A stretch of DNA of 64,000 nt from Megamonas hypermegale (lineage in GTDB: Bacteria; Bacillota; Negativicutes; Selenomonadales; Selenomonadaceae), in assembly GCA_002314325.1 (NCBI GenBank), contig DCFC01000010.1, positions 77,558 through 141,557 of the forward strand. Reading direction: 5' to 3'. Positions 17,697-26,049 of the stretch are shown one piece after another (the stretch's first letter is position 1; each line of letters opens with the position of its first letter). The notes under the pieces are model-generated. The model was not told the origin of the DNA, did no database searches, and was given only the letters and a program-made list of their open reading frames with translations. The translations under genes and the position numbers were made by a program.

Positions 17697-18905
17697 TTGA
17701 GTTGGAAAGCCATTTTAGCCATATTGACATGCAATGTCGTGCTAATGTCAGCAAGCTACACCATGCTCATACCGTTTCTGCCTATGTATTTAATTCAGGA
17801 ACTGGGTGTTCCGGCAGACCATGCTAATATGTGGTCAGGTGTAGTATTTTCCATTTCATTTATTGTCAGTGCCGTCATGGGTCCTATCTGGGGCAAACTG
17901 TCCGATAAAAAAGGACGCAAATTAATGGCCATACGCTCCGGTGCCGGTCTTGCCATCGCTTATTTTCTCTGCGGTATCGTCAGCTCTCCATTTCAATTAA
18001 TGCTCGCTCGCGCATTTCAGGGATTTGCCGCCGGTCTGTGGCCTGCCGAACTTGCCATCATGTCAGCTTACGCGCCAAAACAAAAACTCGGTTTCTGCAT
18101 GGGCGTAATGCAGGGGGCACTCACTGCCGGAGGCGTTATCGGTCCGCTGCTTGGCGGCGTGCTGGCCAGTGTTTTCGGTATGCGCGTATCCTTCTTCATT
18201 GCGGCAGCCGCTCTCGGTATCATTACCCTGATTACATTCATTTTCATCAAGGAGCCGCCACGTGCGGAACAGACACCGGAGCAGATACTCGTTGCCCAGA
18301 AAGCCGAACAGGTAAATCTCTTAAAAATTCCAATGATACGCCGTTTATTAGAATGCGCCGTAGTCATTCAAATGGCGATATTAATCCTTCAGCCGATACT
18401 GACCATCTACATCGCCGAACTCAATCACAGCATGGAAAATGTCGTTATGCTGTCCGGTATCGTCTTTTCGCTCGGCGGATTTGCCGGAGCCATCTCCTCA
18501 CCGCTTTGGGGCAAATACGGTCAAAAACACGGATTTTTCCGCACCATGTGCATAACGCTTGCCATTTCAGGCATAGTCCTAATCCTGCAAGCCATTCCTG
18601 ATACGCTCATTCCGTTTGCCGTACTGCAATTCATGTGCGGTCTGTTCTATGCCGGCGTTTATCCGTCCATAAACTCCATTCTCGTCAAAAAGAGCCCGCC
18701 CGAACAGCGCGGCCGTATTTTCGGTCTGATGTTTTCCGCCCAGCAGGTCGGTTCAACTATCGGTCCTCTCGTCGGCGGTATAATCGGTACATTCATCGGT
18801 CTGAAATTCGTCTTTATCTTTGCCGGAGCGCTGATGTTCCTGACGAGTGCTTCCATGTATCTCAAGCCCCCAATCCGCAAACCGCAAAGAAAATTCATTC
18901 ACTAA
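17697..18905 (+). CDS. MFS multidrug-type transporter (DHA1-like)
   Basis: 402-aa major facilitator with 12 predicted segments. Motif A is GKLSDKKGRKLM, and ARAFQGFAAGLWPAELAI and GGVIGPLLGGVL (motif C-like) follow, as in DHA1 drug:H+ antiporters. TTG 17697 is used as start because GAAAGGGATG lies upstream. The closing segment GRIFGLMFSAQQVGSTIGPLVGG is also typical. Substrate unknown. Confidence 0.88.
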   Translation: MSWKAILAILTCNVVLMSASYTMLIPFLPMYLIQELGVPADHANMWSGVVFSISFIVSAVMGPIWGKLSDKKGRKLMAIRSGAGLAIAYFLCGIVSSPFQLMLARAFQGFAAGLWPAELAIMSAYAPKQKLGFCMGVMQGALTAGGVIGPLLGGVLASVFGMRVSFFIAAAALGIITLITFIFIKEPPRAEQTPEQILVAQKAEQVNLLKIPMIRRLLECAVVIQMAILILQPILTIYIAELNHSMENVVMLSGIVFSLGGFAGAISSPLWGKYGQKHGFFRTMCITLAISGIVLILQAIPDTLIPFAVLQFMCGLFYAGVYPSINSILVKKSPPEQRGRIFGLMFSAQQVGSTIGPLVGGIIGTFIGLKFVFIFAGALMFLTSASMYLKPPIRKPQRKFIH

Positions 18906-18930
18906 ACAATCATATAAATTTAAAGTTATA

Positions 18931-18961
18931 CAGGAGGTACAAAACGTACCTCCATTTTTAT
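18931..18961 (+). terminator. Intrinsic terminator after the DHA1 transporter
   Basis: GGAGGTAC / GTACCTCC stem followed by ATTTTTATT. The 5' arm also looks like a Shine-Dalgarno, but no start codon follows at the right spacing. Confidence 0.7.
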
Positions 18962-18973
18962 TAAGGTGATATT

Positions 18974-19456
18974 ATGAACAAAAAAATTTTCCTCTTGCTT
19001 CTTATCGTTATTTTTTTAATCATACTTAACTATTACAATTATTTTACTGTTGCTCTTATTATATACAGCCTTACACTTCTGGAATTTGGCAGCGGCTTCT
19101 TTTTACTATTTTCTTCCCAACCTTCCGTTCATAATAAAATCCTATCGTTTTATCGTAAAATATCTTTTATCAACGATGATTATGCAAAAGCCCTTACCAA
19201 AAACTTTCAGCCTGCACGGAAACTGTTCGGCAAAGAACTTATGCTCAATGCCATATTTGTATTCAGCCTGAGCATTGATTTTCTGTTACGATTATTGCCA
19301 TTAAGCGAAGTTTTACAGGAAAATAAAACCGGTATAGCCTTAGCCGTAAAACTGCCTGTTCTCATTTTCTACATTCCCGCTTCCATTTATATTTCCGCCA
19401 AAGTAAAAAAACTGTCATCCGACAAAATATCAGATGACAGCCCCTGGAAATTATGA
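18974..19456 (+). CDS. Hypothetical membrane protein
   Basis: 160 aa, AT-rich gene, not recognised. Four hydrophobic segments (about 5-22, 24-45, 92-110 and 124-145) are separated by a basic cytoplasmic loop (HNKILSFYRKISFINDDYAKAL). The start follows AAGGTG. The last four bases (ATGA) overlap the next gene, so the two are translationally coupled. It heads a run of four small membrane or secreted genes of unusual composition. Confidence 0.65.
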   Translation: MNKKIFLLLLIVIFLIILNYYNYFTVALIIYSLTLLEFGSGFFLLFSSQPSVHNKILSFYRKISFINDDYAKALTKNFQPARKLFGKELMLNAIFVFSLSIDFLLRLLPLSEVLQENKTGIALAVKLPVLIFYIPASIYISAKVKKLSSDKISDDSPWKL

Positions 19457-19947
19457 AAGAAGATTTTATTATGAAATATAAAAAGTCCATATTTACTCTT
19501 TTTATTCTATTATTTATTTTATATATTTATTCGTCTGACAATTATAGCCAATCCGAAAATCAAGCCATTCCCTATCATGATTATATAGTCGATGTTATCA
19601 CCACAAAATCTGCTTACAATGATAAATATTCTGCGCATATACCGAAGGAAGTTTTCCACGCATTAAATCAAGCACGCTATCAAAATACCGTCGACACTGC
19701 CGCAAAAGTTACTGTTGATATCAAGCAGGAAAATTATTCCGTCGAAAACGGCTGGGGATATCTCTATCCTTTATCTACCACCTGGCAAAATCTGTTGATA
19801 TACGACTGCACAATGAATTATACCATCAACTTTTACGATACAAATAATGAATTAATTTCGCAGATAAACAATCAAATCCATTTTATCATTCATCAAGCCA
19901 AAAATGATGACAGCTGGTTTATCGTTCAATACCATGAAGAACCTTAA
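19453..19947 (+). CDS. Hypothetical membrane-anchored or secreted protein
   Basis: 164 aa (158 from a second ATG at 19471, preceded by AAAGAAG). One N-terminal hydrophobic helix (YKKSIFTLFILLFILYIY) is followed by about 130 polar residues with a Tyr/Trp-rich core and a C-terminal beta-like stretch (IHFIIHQAKNDDSWFIVQYH). It resembles the protein at 20745 in plan: an N-terminal helix, about 130 residues, and a closing W-x-(I/L)-x-x-Y pattern. This suggests a paralogous pair. The ATGA overlap with the preceding gene supports the first start. Function unknown. Confidence 0.6.
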   Translation: MKEDFIMKYKKSIFTLFILLFILYIYSSDNYSQSENQAIPYHDYIVDVITTKSAYNDKYSAHIPKEVFHALNQARYQNTVDTAAKVTVDIKQENYSVENGWGYLYPLSTTWQNLLIYDCTMNYTINFYDTNNELISQINNQIHFIIHQAKNDDSWFIVQYHEEP

Positions 19948-20034
19948 AAAAATCGTCAATCATAACTCTTTTTGACTGTATTTTAATTTAATAATATACC
20001 TGTTTCAAAATTTCATTTTCAAAGGAGTGATTAT

Positions 20035-20748
20035 ATGCTCAAAATTTTTGCTCTGTTTTTATTTTTATTCTCAAGCCTCTTTTCTATGTCAATTACCTAT
20101 GCTTCGATAACTATCGATAAACCCATTGTTCAACAAATTCAATATGATGAACAAACTCAACAATATAATGCAATCAATCTCGAATATAATAAAGAAATCA
20201 CCATCCCCTGTGTTACGAAAAAAACGGATACTATTGATAAACCCGTACTGTTTTCCGAATCAGGCAGCAATTTTATCTTTATCGCTGTAAGCAGACATCT
20301 CGGTACAGGATTATATAAAACGGAGGCGCTGATTTTCAATGCTGATACACTGCAAAATGTTCCGCTAAAAAAAGATACTGATTTTATCCGGCATAATTTC
20401 TCTTCTCAAATTTCTTATACCGCTAAAACAATTTCTCTCTTTACAACCAATCAGACAATCATTCTGCAAAATAAATCCCGCTTAAATGATATTTTCACAG
20501 CCTGTCAGCAAAATCCAGCCCGCTTTGCCAATTATAATAAATTTATCTTTTTGCCTAATATGCAATACCGCTATCAGTATATGCCGCAATCCGGAAGTAA
20601 TATAGTCTGCTCACACGGATTGGAATTTCCGCATAACTGGCTTATCGGTGATATAATGGTTTTATACAGATATAATCCGACTGCAAATTGTTTTGAGCCA
20701 GATAAAACTTCTACAATTAAAATAAACATTTTCTCTGTATATCAATGA
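20035..20748 (+). CDS. Hypothetical secreted protein
   Basis: 237 aa, not recognised. A clear signal peptide (LKIFALFLFLFSSLFSMSIT, cut near ASI) precedes a beta-rich exported domain with no catalytic motif that I can name. Three cysteines at most are present in the mature part. A strong AAAGGAGTGA site precedes ATG. The end overlaps the next start by four bases, so this is a coupled pair. Confidence 0.65.
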   Translation: MLKIFALFLFLFSSLFSMSITYASITIDKPIVQQIQYDEQTQQYNAINLEYNKEITIPCVTKKTDTIDKPVLFSESGSNFIFIAVSRHLGTGLYKTEALIFNADTLQNVPLKKDTDFIRHNFSSQISYTAKTISLFTTNQTIILQNKSRLNDIFTACQQNPARFANYNKFIFLPNMQYRYQYMPQSGSNIVCSHGLEFPHNWLIGDIMVLYRYNPTANCFEPDKTSTIKINIFSVYQ

Positions 20749-21260
20749 AGGCGATTATCATGAAAAAAATCTATCTTTTAATTTTAATCCTGCTTATATT
20801 AATCATTCAAAACATAGGTATTCCGCCTTTGTATCAATTAGAAAAACCTGTTAAAAACTATCAAATAACAGCTAAAGACTATCCTAAATATATAGACTGT
20901 GAACAGTTGATGAATGATGTAAGCTCCGCCAAAGTTTCTTATGCACAGGTGCAGGATTATATGACAGAGCAGGTATACAATGCTTTATCCGGTAAAACAA
21001 AATCATGGTATACCGAAAACGGTGAAATTTACAATACAGAAATCAAAGTCATTAATGAACAGCTTGATACAAAAAATCCACAGACTGTTTATATCGAACT
21101 GCTTTACTTTTTCCAATCACCGACAGAAAACAAAGGCGGTATATGGTACGCCAAAGTATCTGCCGTTAAAAACGAAAACACATGGAAACTTCTTAAATAT
21201 ACAGAAGCCGTTTCCATGCCGCCTTTAGATAAATTGAATGTTACTGTTACTGAAAATTGA
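20745..21260 (+). CDS. Hypothetical membrane-anchored or secreted protein
   Basis: 171 aa (166 from a second ATG at 20760). One N-terminal hydrophobic segment (KKIYLLILILLILIIQNIG) precedes an exported domain ending in NENTWKLLKYTEAV, much like the end of the 19453 product. The two may be divergent duplicates with an NTF2- or VirB8-like tail, but that is only an impression from the pattern. The ATGA overlap with the preceding gene indicates coupling. Confidence 0.6.
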   Translation: MKAIIMKKIYLLILILLILIIQNIGIPPLYQLEKPVKNYQITAKDYPKYIDCEQLMNDVSSAKVSYAQVQDYMTEQVYNALSGKTKSWYTENGEIYNTEIKVINEQLDTKNPQTVYIELLYFFQSPTENKGGIWYAKVSAVKNENTWKLLKYTEAVSMPPLDKLNVTVTEN

Positions 21261-21270
21261 GATGGCTAAT

Positions 21271-21357
21271 ATGAAAAAATATATTCTCATTTTAACAACA
21301 TTGTCCATCTGCTTTATGATTATATGCAATATAAATAAATCCGTTTTATATTATTGA
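21271..21357 (+). CDS. 28-aa hydrophobic peptide, possible gene remnant
   Basis: A short reading frame directly after the preceding stop encodes MKKYILILTTLSICFMIIC followed by nine residues. It looks like the signal segment of another member of this small-protein cluster cut short by a stop codon. It could equally be a genuine short membrane peptide. The ribosome binding site is weak (GAGATGG). Confidence 0.35.
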   Translation: MKKYILILTTLSICFMIICNINKSVLYY

Positions 21358-21382
21358 AATATTTTTTTCAATAAGTTATAAT
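21354..21382 (+). promoter_or_regulatory. Promoter for a candidate antisense antitoxin RNA
   Basis: TTGAAA (21354-21359), 17-bp spacer, perfect TATAAT (21377-21382). It points into the 3' region of the toxin gene on the opposite strand, the usual layout of type I antitoxin RNAs. Confidence 0.6.
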
Positions 21383-21389
21383 AAACGCG

Positions 21390-21560
21390 TGAACAAACAA
21401 AAAAGGCAAGTAACTATATACTAAAACACGTCCGTCAACGTGCTGACATTTCACTATCATTTAAGATTGGTGAGTAAAATCGCTATCGTTAACGTTATGC
21501 CTGACTATATGCTAAAGATTTCTAATCTCTAAACATATGAGCGATAAGCAGAAGCACCGC
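21390..21560 (+). ncRNA. Candidate antisense RNA (type I antitoxin)
   Basis: The region downstream of the plus-strand promoter at 21354-21382 overlaps the 3' untranslated part and end of the 38-aa toxin gene on the minus strand. It contains two near-identical ACTATATACTAAA / ACTATATGCTAAA motifs. Its 3' end is not obvious, so the right boundary is a guess. Confidence 0.4.
21420..21445 (-). terminator. Possible terminator of the toxin mRNA
   Basis: CACGT / ACGTG hairpin followed on the minus strand by TTTTAGT. Weak U-tract. A second T-run (TTTTTTGTTTG) follows 20 bp later after CTTGCC. Confidence 0.45.
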
Positions 21561-21638
21561 TATGAAAGCAATGATTACTGATACGTTGTTGGTAGCAACG
21601 ATATCAACTATCATCATGATTAAATCATTGTAACTCAT
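21522..21638 (-). CDS. Small hydrophobic type I toxin (holin-like peptide)
   Basis: 38-aa peptide with a polar N-terminus (MSYNDLIMMIVDIV), one membrane-spanning stretch (SVIIAFIAVLLLIAHMF) and a charged end (RD). A very strong GGGAGGTGATAG site precedes ATG. Size, topology and layout match the TxpA/BsrG/Fst-like toxins that depolarise the membrane. The 5' GGCAAG and 3' CTTGCC ends of the mRNA could pair, as in toxin messengers kept inactive by long-range folding. Toxicity is inferred. Confidence 0.68.
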   Translation of the reverse strand: MSYNDLIMMIVDIVATNNVSVIIAFIAVLLLIAHMFRD

Positions 21639-21706
21639 GCTATCACCTCCCATCATATAAATGACAGGAAGTCAATCAGTAATATAATTTGCTTGCCTCG
21701 TTTTTC

Positions 21707-21735
21707 ATTATAACAATAATACAAGCCGTTGTATA
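21707..21735 (-). promoter_or_regulatory. Promoter of the toxin gene
   Basis: On the minus strand TATACA, a 17-bp spacer, and a perfect TATAAT (plus-strand positions 21707-21712). Transcription would start near 21700, giving a leader of about 60 nt that begins with GAGGCAAG. Confidence 0.65.
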
Positions 21736-21766
21736 GATTTTAAAACCTATGCAGCGGCTTTTTTCT
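21724..21766 (+). terminator. Hairpin terminator facing the RND operon end
   Basis: AAGCCGTTGTATAG / CTATGCAGCGGCTT stem followed by T-rich sequence on the plus strand. On the minus strand the same hairpin lies just after the RND permease gene and may serve as a weak terminator there. Confidence 0.6.
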
Positions 21767-21773
21767 TTACTTA

Positions 21774-24700
21774 CTATTTTACAATTTTATTTTCGCTGTC
21801 CGGCGTTATTTTAAACCATGCGGCGTATATCGTCGGTAGGATTAAAAGCGTCAATACAGTCGCCACCAAAAGTCCGCAGGATATGGCAATCGCCATAGAA
21901 CCCCAGAGCGGGCTCGATACGAGCGGCATCATGCCGAGTATCGCTGCAGCGGCTGTCAGCATTATCGGACGAAAACGCAATACGGCCGAATCTATAATGG
22001 CATCCCACGGTTTTTCGCCGTCTGCCATATGTTTTTTTATCTGGTCGATTAAGATAATGGAATTGCGGATTATCATGCCCGAAAGCGCCAAAATCCCCAG
22101 TATCGCCACAAAACCGATCGGCTTGTCGAATATCAGCATGCCGAAGCTTACACCGATTATGCCGAGCGGTGCTGTAAGTGCCGTTATCACCATGAGCTGT
22201 ACACTCCTGAGCTGGAACATCAAAATGGTAATGATGACGAGAAGCATCACCGGCAGCGGTTCGGAAAGGTATTTCAGCGATTTTTCACTGTTTTCCACAT
22301 TGCCGTCCACATGTATGCTGTAGCCCAGCGGCAGATTATTTTCTATCTCTTTCAGCTGAGCAGCAACTTTATTTGTGGCATCATTGGCCGTGCCTGCATA
22401 GATATTGCCCTGCACTTTAATCGTCGGCTTCAAATCGCGCCGCCAGATTACACCGTCCTCTGCCCGATAACTGATTTTCGCCACCTGCTCCAGCGGTACA
22501 TAACCGTACTGTCCCAAATAAATCGGCAGATTGCGGATTTCATCAAGTTTATCCCTGTCGTCGTCTTTAAGACGCATTACAATATCAATCGTTCTGTCGC
22601 CTGTATAAAATTGCGCCGCCGTTGCTCCCGTTATTTCCGTATAAAGCGTCTGCGCCACAGCCTGACTGGATATGCCCATGGAGCGCAGTTTGTCCTGGTC
22701 AAATTCGAGATGAACCGTTTTTGCTTTTTCCTGCCAGTCAAAATTGACATTATAGATATTACTGTCGCTGCGCATTACATCAGCCACCTGACCGGCTATT
22801 TCCTTAACCTTGTCCGTATCATAGCCCGATACACGGAACATCACCGGATAATCGGCCGGCGGTCCCATTTCAATCAGTTTTATGTTCGACTGGACTTCCG
22901 GAAATTGTTCGTTCAGCGTTTGCGCCAGTTTTTCACGCAGATATTCCCGGGCATCTACATCTTTGGCCGTAATTATGAACTGTGCATAATTGTCTTTCGG
23001 CAGAACTGGTTCAAATTGCAGAACGAAACGTGATGAGCCCTGTCCCGTGTAATAGGCGAAATTATTTATTTTATCGCCCTCTTCATTTAACACCTGCGCC
23101 AGTTTCTGCGCCTGCGCTTCCGTCGCCTTAAGGGATGAACCTTCCGGCAAAGTCAGCTCCACGACAAGCTCCGGCCGAAGCGACGGCGGGAAAAACTCCT
23201 GTTTTACAAAGCTCATGCAGTAAAGCGAAACGATAAATACGCCCACCGTTCCTGCCAATACTTTCCAGCGATGTGTAAGACACAAATGCAGTATTTTCCT
23301 GAATACCTGATAAAATCTGCTTTGATACGGATTAATCTTACCATCATTATCACGCTTGATTTTAACCTTGATGATTTTATAACCATACAGCGGAGCTACC
23401 ATGACTGAGACGAACCAGGACAGAATAAGCGCCATTCCTACAACAGGAAACAGTGCCCTGCAAAATTCGGACGCTGCGCCGTTGGAAAAAGCCACCGGTA
23501 TGAAACCGGCGCACGTTATGAGCGTACCGCTGAGCATCGGCATGGCCGTCGCCCGATAAGCATAGCAAGCGGCCTCAAAACGGCTTAGGCCTTCCTCCAG
23601 TTTCACGCTCATCATCTCGACGGCTATAATCGCATCATCGACCAATAGACCAAGGGAAATAATCAGCGCTCCGAGCGAAACTTTGTGCAAATCAATGCCC
23701 GTTATCTCCATGCCTACAAATACACCGGCAATAACAAGCGGAATACAGCCCGCTACAACGAGCCCCGTTCTTACGCCCAGGCTGAGAAAACTTACAGCCA
23801 AGACAATGATTACTGCTTCACGAAGTGAACCGACAAATTCATCAATCGAATTTTTTACCACCTGCGGTTGGTCGGAAACCTGATGAATTTCCAGCCCTGC
23901 CGGCATGGATTTTTCCACTGTATCAATCGTATCTTTCAGATTTTCCCCGAGCTTTAAGATATTGCCGCCGTTTTCCATGGAAACGGCCAGACCGACAGCC
24001 GGCTGCCCGTTGTAAAACATCTTCGGCTCCGCCGGTTCTACCGAACGCCGCTCTACTGTAGCAATATCTCCCAGCCGCAGAATTCTGCCGCCGGCATTAA
24101 TCGGCATATTCTTCAGCATTTCCACATCAGCAAACTGTCCGCTGAAACGCACATACACATTGTCCGTCTGCGTTTCCACCATACCGGCCGGCGTCATCTG
24201 CTGCCGCGACTGCACGGCATTTGCTATATCCTGCGGGCTTATGCCGAGCTCAAAAAGCTTTTCCTTTGCCGCCTCAATATAGATTTTCTCCGGCTGTTCG
24301 CCGATAATCTCCACTTTGCTGACATTATCTATGCCGAGCAGAATACGCCTGATTTTTTCCGCCCGCTGGCGCATTTCCTCATATGAATATCCGTCGCCCG
24401 TTATGGCGTAAATCGAACCGTACACGTCATCAAAGCGGTCATTGTAATACGGCCCGTATACGCCGTCCGGCAAATCCTCTTTTATATCGTTCACCATATT
24501 GCGCACTTCCAGCCAGGTAAAGCGGATTTTATCGGCATCCACATCATCTCTGAGCGTAACGTAGATGGCAGCTTCTCCTGCGCGCGAAAAACTTTTTACA
24601 TAATCAATACCCGGTGTATCCTGCAATTTCTTTTCAATCTTGTCCGTTACCTGCTGTTCCATCTGCACGGCATCGGCTCCCGGCCAGCCTACGCTTACAA

Positions 24701-24839
24701 TCATCTGGCGAATGGTATACGCCGGGTCTTCCATGCGTCCCAGCTTCATATACGAGAAAATTCCCGCGATAAAAATTACGGCGATAAAATACCAGACGAG
24801 ATTTTTATTTTTCAATGATACTTCCGTCAAATTTCTCAT
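21774..24839 (-). CDS. RND efflux pump permease (AcrB/MdtB type)
   Basis: 1021-aa inner-membrane component of a proton-driven tripartite pump. It has 12 predicted membrane segments, two large periplasmic loops and the TM4 acid pair in LLVDDAIIAVEMM that relays protons. The EVSLKNKNLVWYFIAVIFI opening and GMIIRNSIILIDQI near the C-terminus fit the hydrophobe/amphiphile branch rather than heavy-metal CzcA. Its start overlaps the adaptor gene by four bases. No outer-membrane TolC-like gene follows, so the pump must borrow one. Its presence implies a diderm envelope. Confidence 0.93.
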   Translation of the reverse strand: MRNLTEVSLKNKNLVWYFIAVIFIAGIFSYMKLGRMEDPAYTIRQMIVSVGWPGADAVQMEQQVTDKIEKKLQDTPGIDYVKSFSRAGEAAIYVTLRDDVDADKIRFTWLEVRNMVNDIKEDLPDGVYGPYYNDRFDDVYGSIYAITGDGYSYEEMRQRAEKIRRILLGIDNVSKVEIIGEQPEKIYIEAAKEKLFELGISPQDIANAVQSRQQMTPAGMVETQTDNVYVRFSGQFADVEMLKNMPINAGGRILRLGDIATVERRSVEPAEPKMFYNGQPAVGLAVSMENGGNILKLGENLKDTIDTVEKSMPAGLEIHQVSDQPQVVKNSIDEFVGSLREAVIIVLAVSFLSLGVRTGLVVAGCIPLVIAGVFVGMEITGIDLHKVSLGALIISLGLLVDDAIIAVEMMSVKLEEGLSRFEAACYAYRATAMPMLSGTLITCAGFIPVAFSNGAASEFCRALFPVVGMALILSWFVSVMVAPLYGYKIIKVKIKRDNDGKINPYQSRFYQVFRKILHLCLTHRWKVLAGTVGVFIVSLYCMSFVKQEFFPPSLRPELVVELTLPEGSSLKATEAQAQKLAQVLNEEGDKINNFAYYTGQGSSRFVLQFEPVLPKDNYAQFIITAKDVDAREYLREKLAQTLNEQFPEVQSNIKLIEMGPPADYPVMFRVSGYDTDKVKEIAGQVADVMRSDSNIYNVNFDWQEKAKTVHLEFDQDKLRSMGISSQAVAQTLYTEITGATAAQFYTGDRTIDIVMRLKDDDRDKLDEIRNLPIYLGQYGYVPLEQVAKISYRAEDGVIWRRDLKPTIKVQGNIYAGTANDATNKVAAQLKEIENNLPLGYSIHVDGNVENSEKSLKYLSEPLPVMLLVIITILMFQLRSVQLMVITALTAPLGIIGVSFGMLIFDKPIGFVAILGILALSGMIIRNSIILIDQIKKHMADGEKPWDAIIDSAVLRFRPIMLTAAAAILGMMPLVSSPLWGSMAIAISCGLLVATVLTLLILPTIYAAWFKITPDSENKIVK

Positions 24840-25921
24840 AAAGCATCACCGTCCAAAAGTTTTACGTTCTGCCCAGCAAAAAGCTTATGCACACCTGCCG
24901 TGACAACGATATCGCCTTCATTGAGACCTGTAACCTGAACATCGTTTTTACCGAAAGATACTACATTTATATCCTTCAGTTCCGCCTTATTTTCACTGTT
25001 CACTATCCATACCTGCGTTTTATTTTCCGTCTGATACAGTGCCGTAAGCGGCAGCGTGATATAGTCCGCTCCGGTATATTTCGGGCTGAATGCCACATTG
25101 GCCGTCATGCCCAGCTGAATATCCGAAGGTGTCTGCTTAAGACTTATCCGCACTTTATACGTTCTGGCCACGTCATCAGCCATCGGGGCGATTTCTCTGA
25201 CTGCTCCGATAACTTCTGTATTGTTCAATGCCCAGAAAGTGACCGTCGCTTCTTGCCCCATACGTATCGTCTGTATCTTATTTTCCGGTACGGAAATTTC
25301 TATTTCCCGCTCGCCGTCCTGAACAATCGTCGCTACCGTCTGTCCGGCGGAAACTACTTGACCGGCTTCACCGGTAACGGCTGATATTACGCCCGAACCG
25401 TCCGCTGTGAGTTGTGTATAATTTAAAGCATTCTGCCCCTGTTCGCGCTGGGCTATAGCCTGATTGTATGCAGCCAGAGCATTTTTATAGGAATTTTTAT
25501 ACTGGTCCAGCTCCTGTGCGCTTACGGCGGAAGAAGCATACAGCTGTTCATACCGGCTGAATGTCGTCTGCGCCAGTTCCAGTTGCGAGCGCGCCGACTG
25601 TACCTGCGCTTCATACACATTCAAATTCTGCCTGATATCCCTGTCATCAATAATCATCAGCACATCACCCGCCGATACGCTGTCCCCGACGTTCACATTG
25701 CGCGCCAGAATTTTACCGCTGACCTGAAATGCCAGATTGCTCTCATAGCGCCCTTTCACCGTACCGGCATAATTATCCTCACTGCTTTGCGCATTGTACG
25801 AAACGGTCTGCGTTTTTACGTACACAGAGTTATCCACAGCCTGTTCATCTTTTCCACAACCTGTGACTAAAAATATCGACAATAACAAAAATATCCACAA
25901 TAACTTCAATTTCATCCCCAA
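24836..25921 (-). CDS. RND efflux periplasmic adaptor lipoprotein (MFP)
   Basis: 361-aa membrane-fusion protein linking the RND permease to an outer-membrane channel. The signal peptide ends in a lipobox (FLVTGCGKDE), so it should be lipid-anchored at Cys22. A lipoyl/HlyD-type barrel half (GKILARNVNVGDSVSAGDVL), a coiled-coil hairpin (about 80-160, rich in Q, A and L), the second lipoyl half, and beta-barrel and membrane-proximal domains follow. First gene of the two-gene pump operon. Confidence 0.93.
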   Translation of the reverse strand: MGMKLKLLWIFLLLSIFLVTGCGKDEQAVDNSVYVKTQTVSYNAQSSEDNYAGTVKGRYESNLAFQVSGKILARNVNVGDSVSAGDVLMIIDDRDIRQNLNVYEAQVQSARSQLELAQTTFSRYEQLYASSAVSAQELDQYKNSYKNALAAYNQAIAQREQGQNALNYTQLTADGSGVISAVTGEAGQVVSAGQTVATIVQDGEREIEISVPENKIQTIRMGQEATVTFWALNNTEVIGAVREIAPMADDVARTYKVRISLKQTPSDIQLGMTANVAFSPKYTGADYITLPLTALYQTENKTQVWIVNSENKAELKDINVVSFGKNDVQVTGLNEGDIVVTAGVHKLFAGQNVKLLDGDAL

Positions 25922-25975
25922 TCCCTCCTTAAAACAAAATATACATCATCTATATAATATCACAACTATATTCAA

Positions 25976-26035
25976 AACAAAAAAGAGATTGCAATTATAC
26001 ACGGTTTAATTCCGTATAACTGCAATCTCTTTTTA
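25976..26035. terminator. Bidirectional terminator between accC and the RND operon
   Basis: A long stem of AGAGATTGCA / TGCAATCTCT with inner TTATACACGG / CCGTATAA is flanked by A-rich sequence on the left and T-rich sequence on the right. It mainly serves the minus-strand accC transcript. Confidence 0.8.
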
Positions 26036-26049
26036 ATAAACATGTTTAA

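Noticed and set aside
21424..21520. Second small toxin gene downstream of the 38-aa peptide
   Set aside because: Only short frames without ribosome binding sites. The region is better explained as the mRNA 3' end and antisense RNA.
22311..23033. 240-aa plus-strand reading frame
   Set aside because: Antisense to the RND permease gene, with no start signal. A codon-bias artefact.
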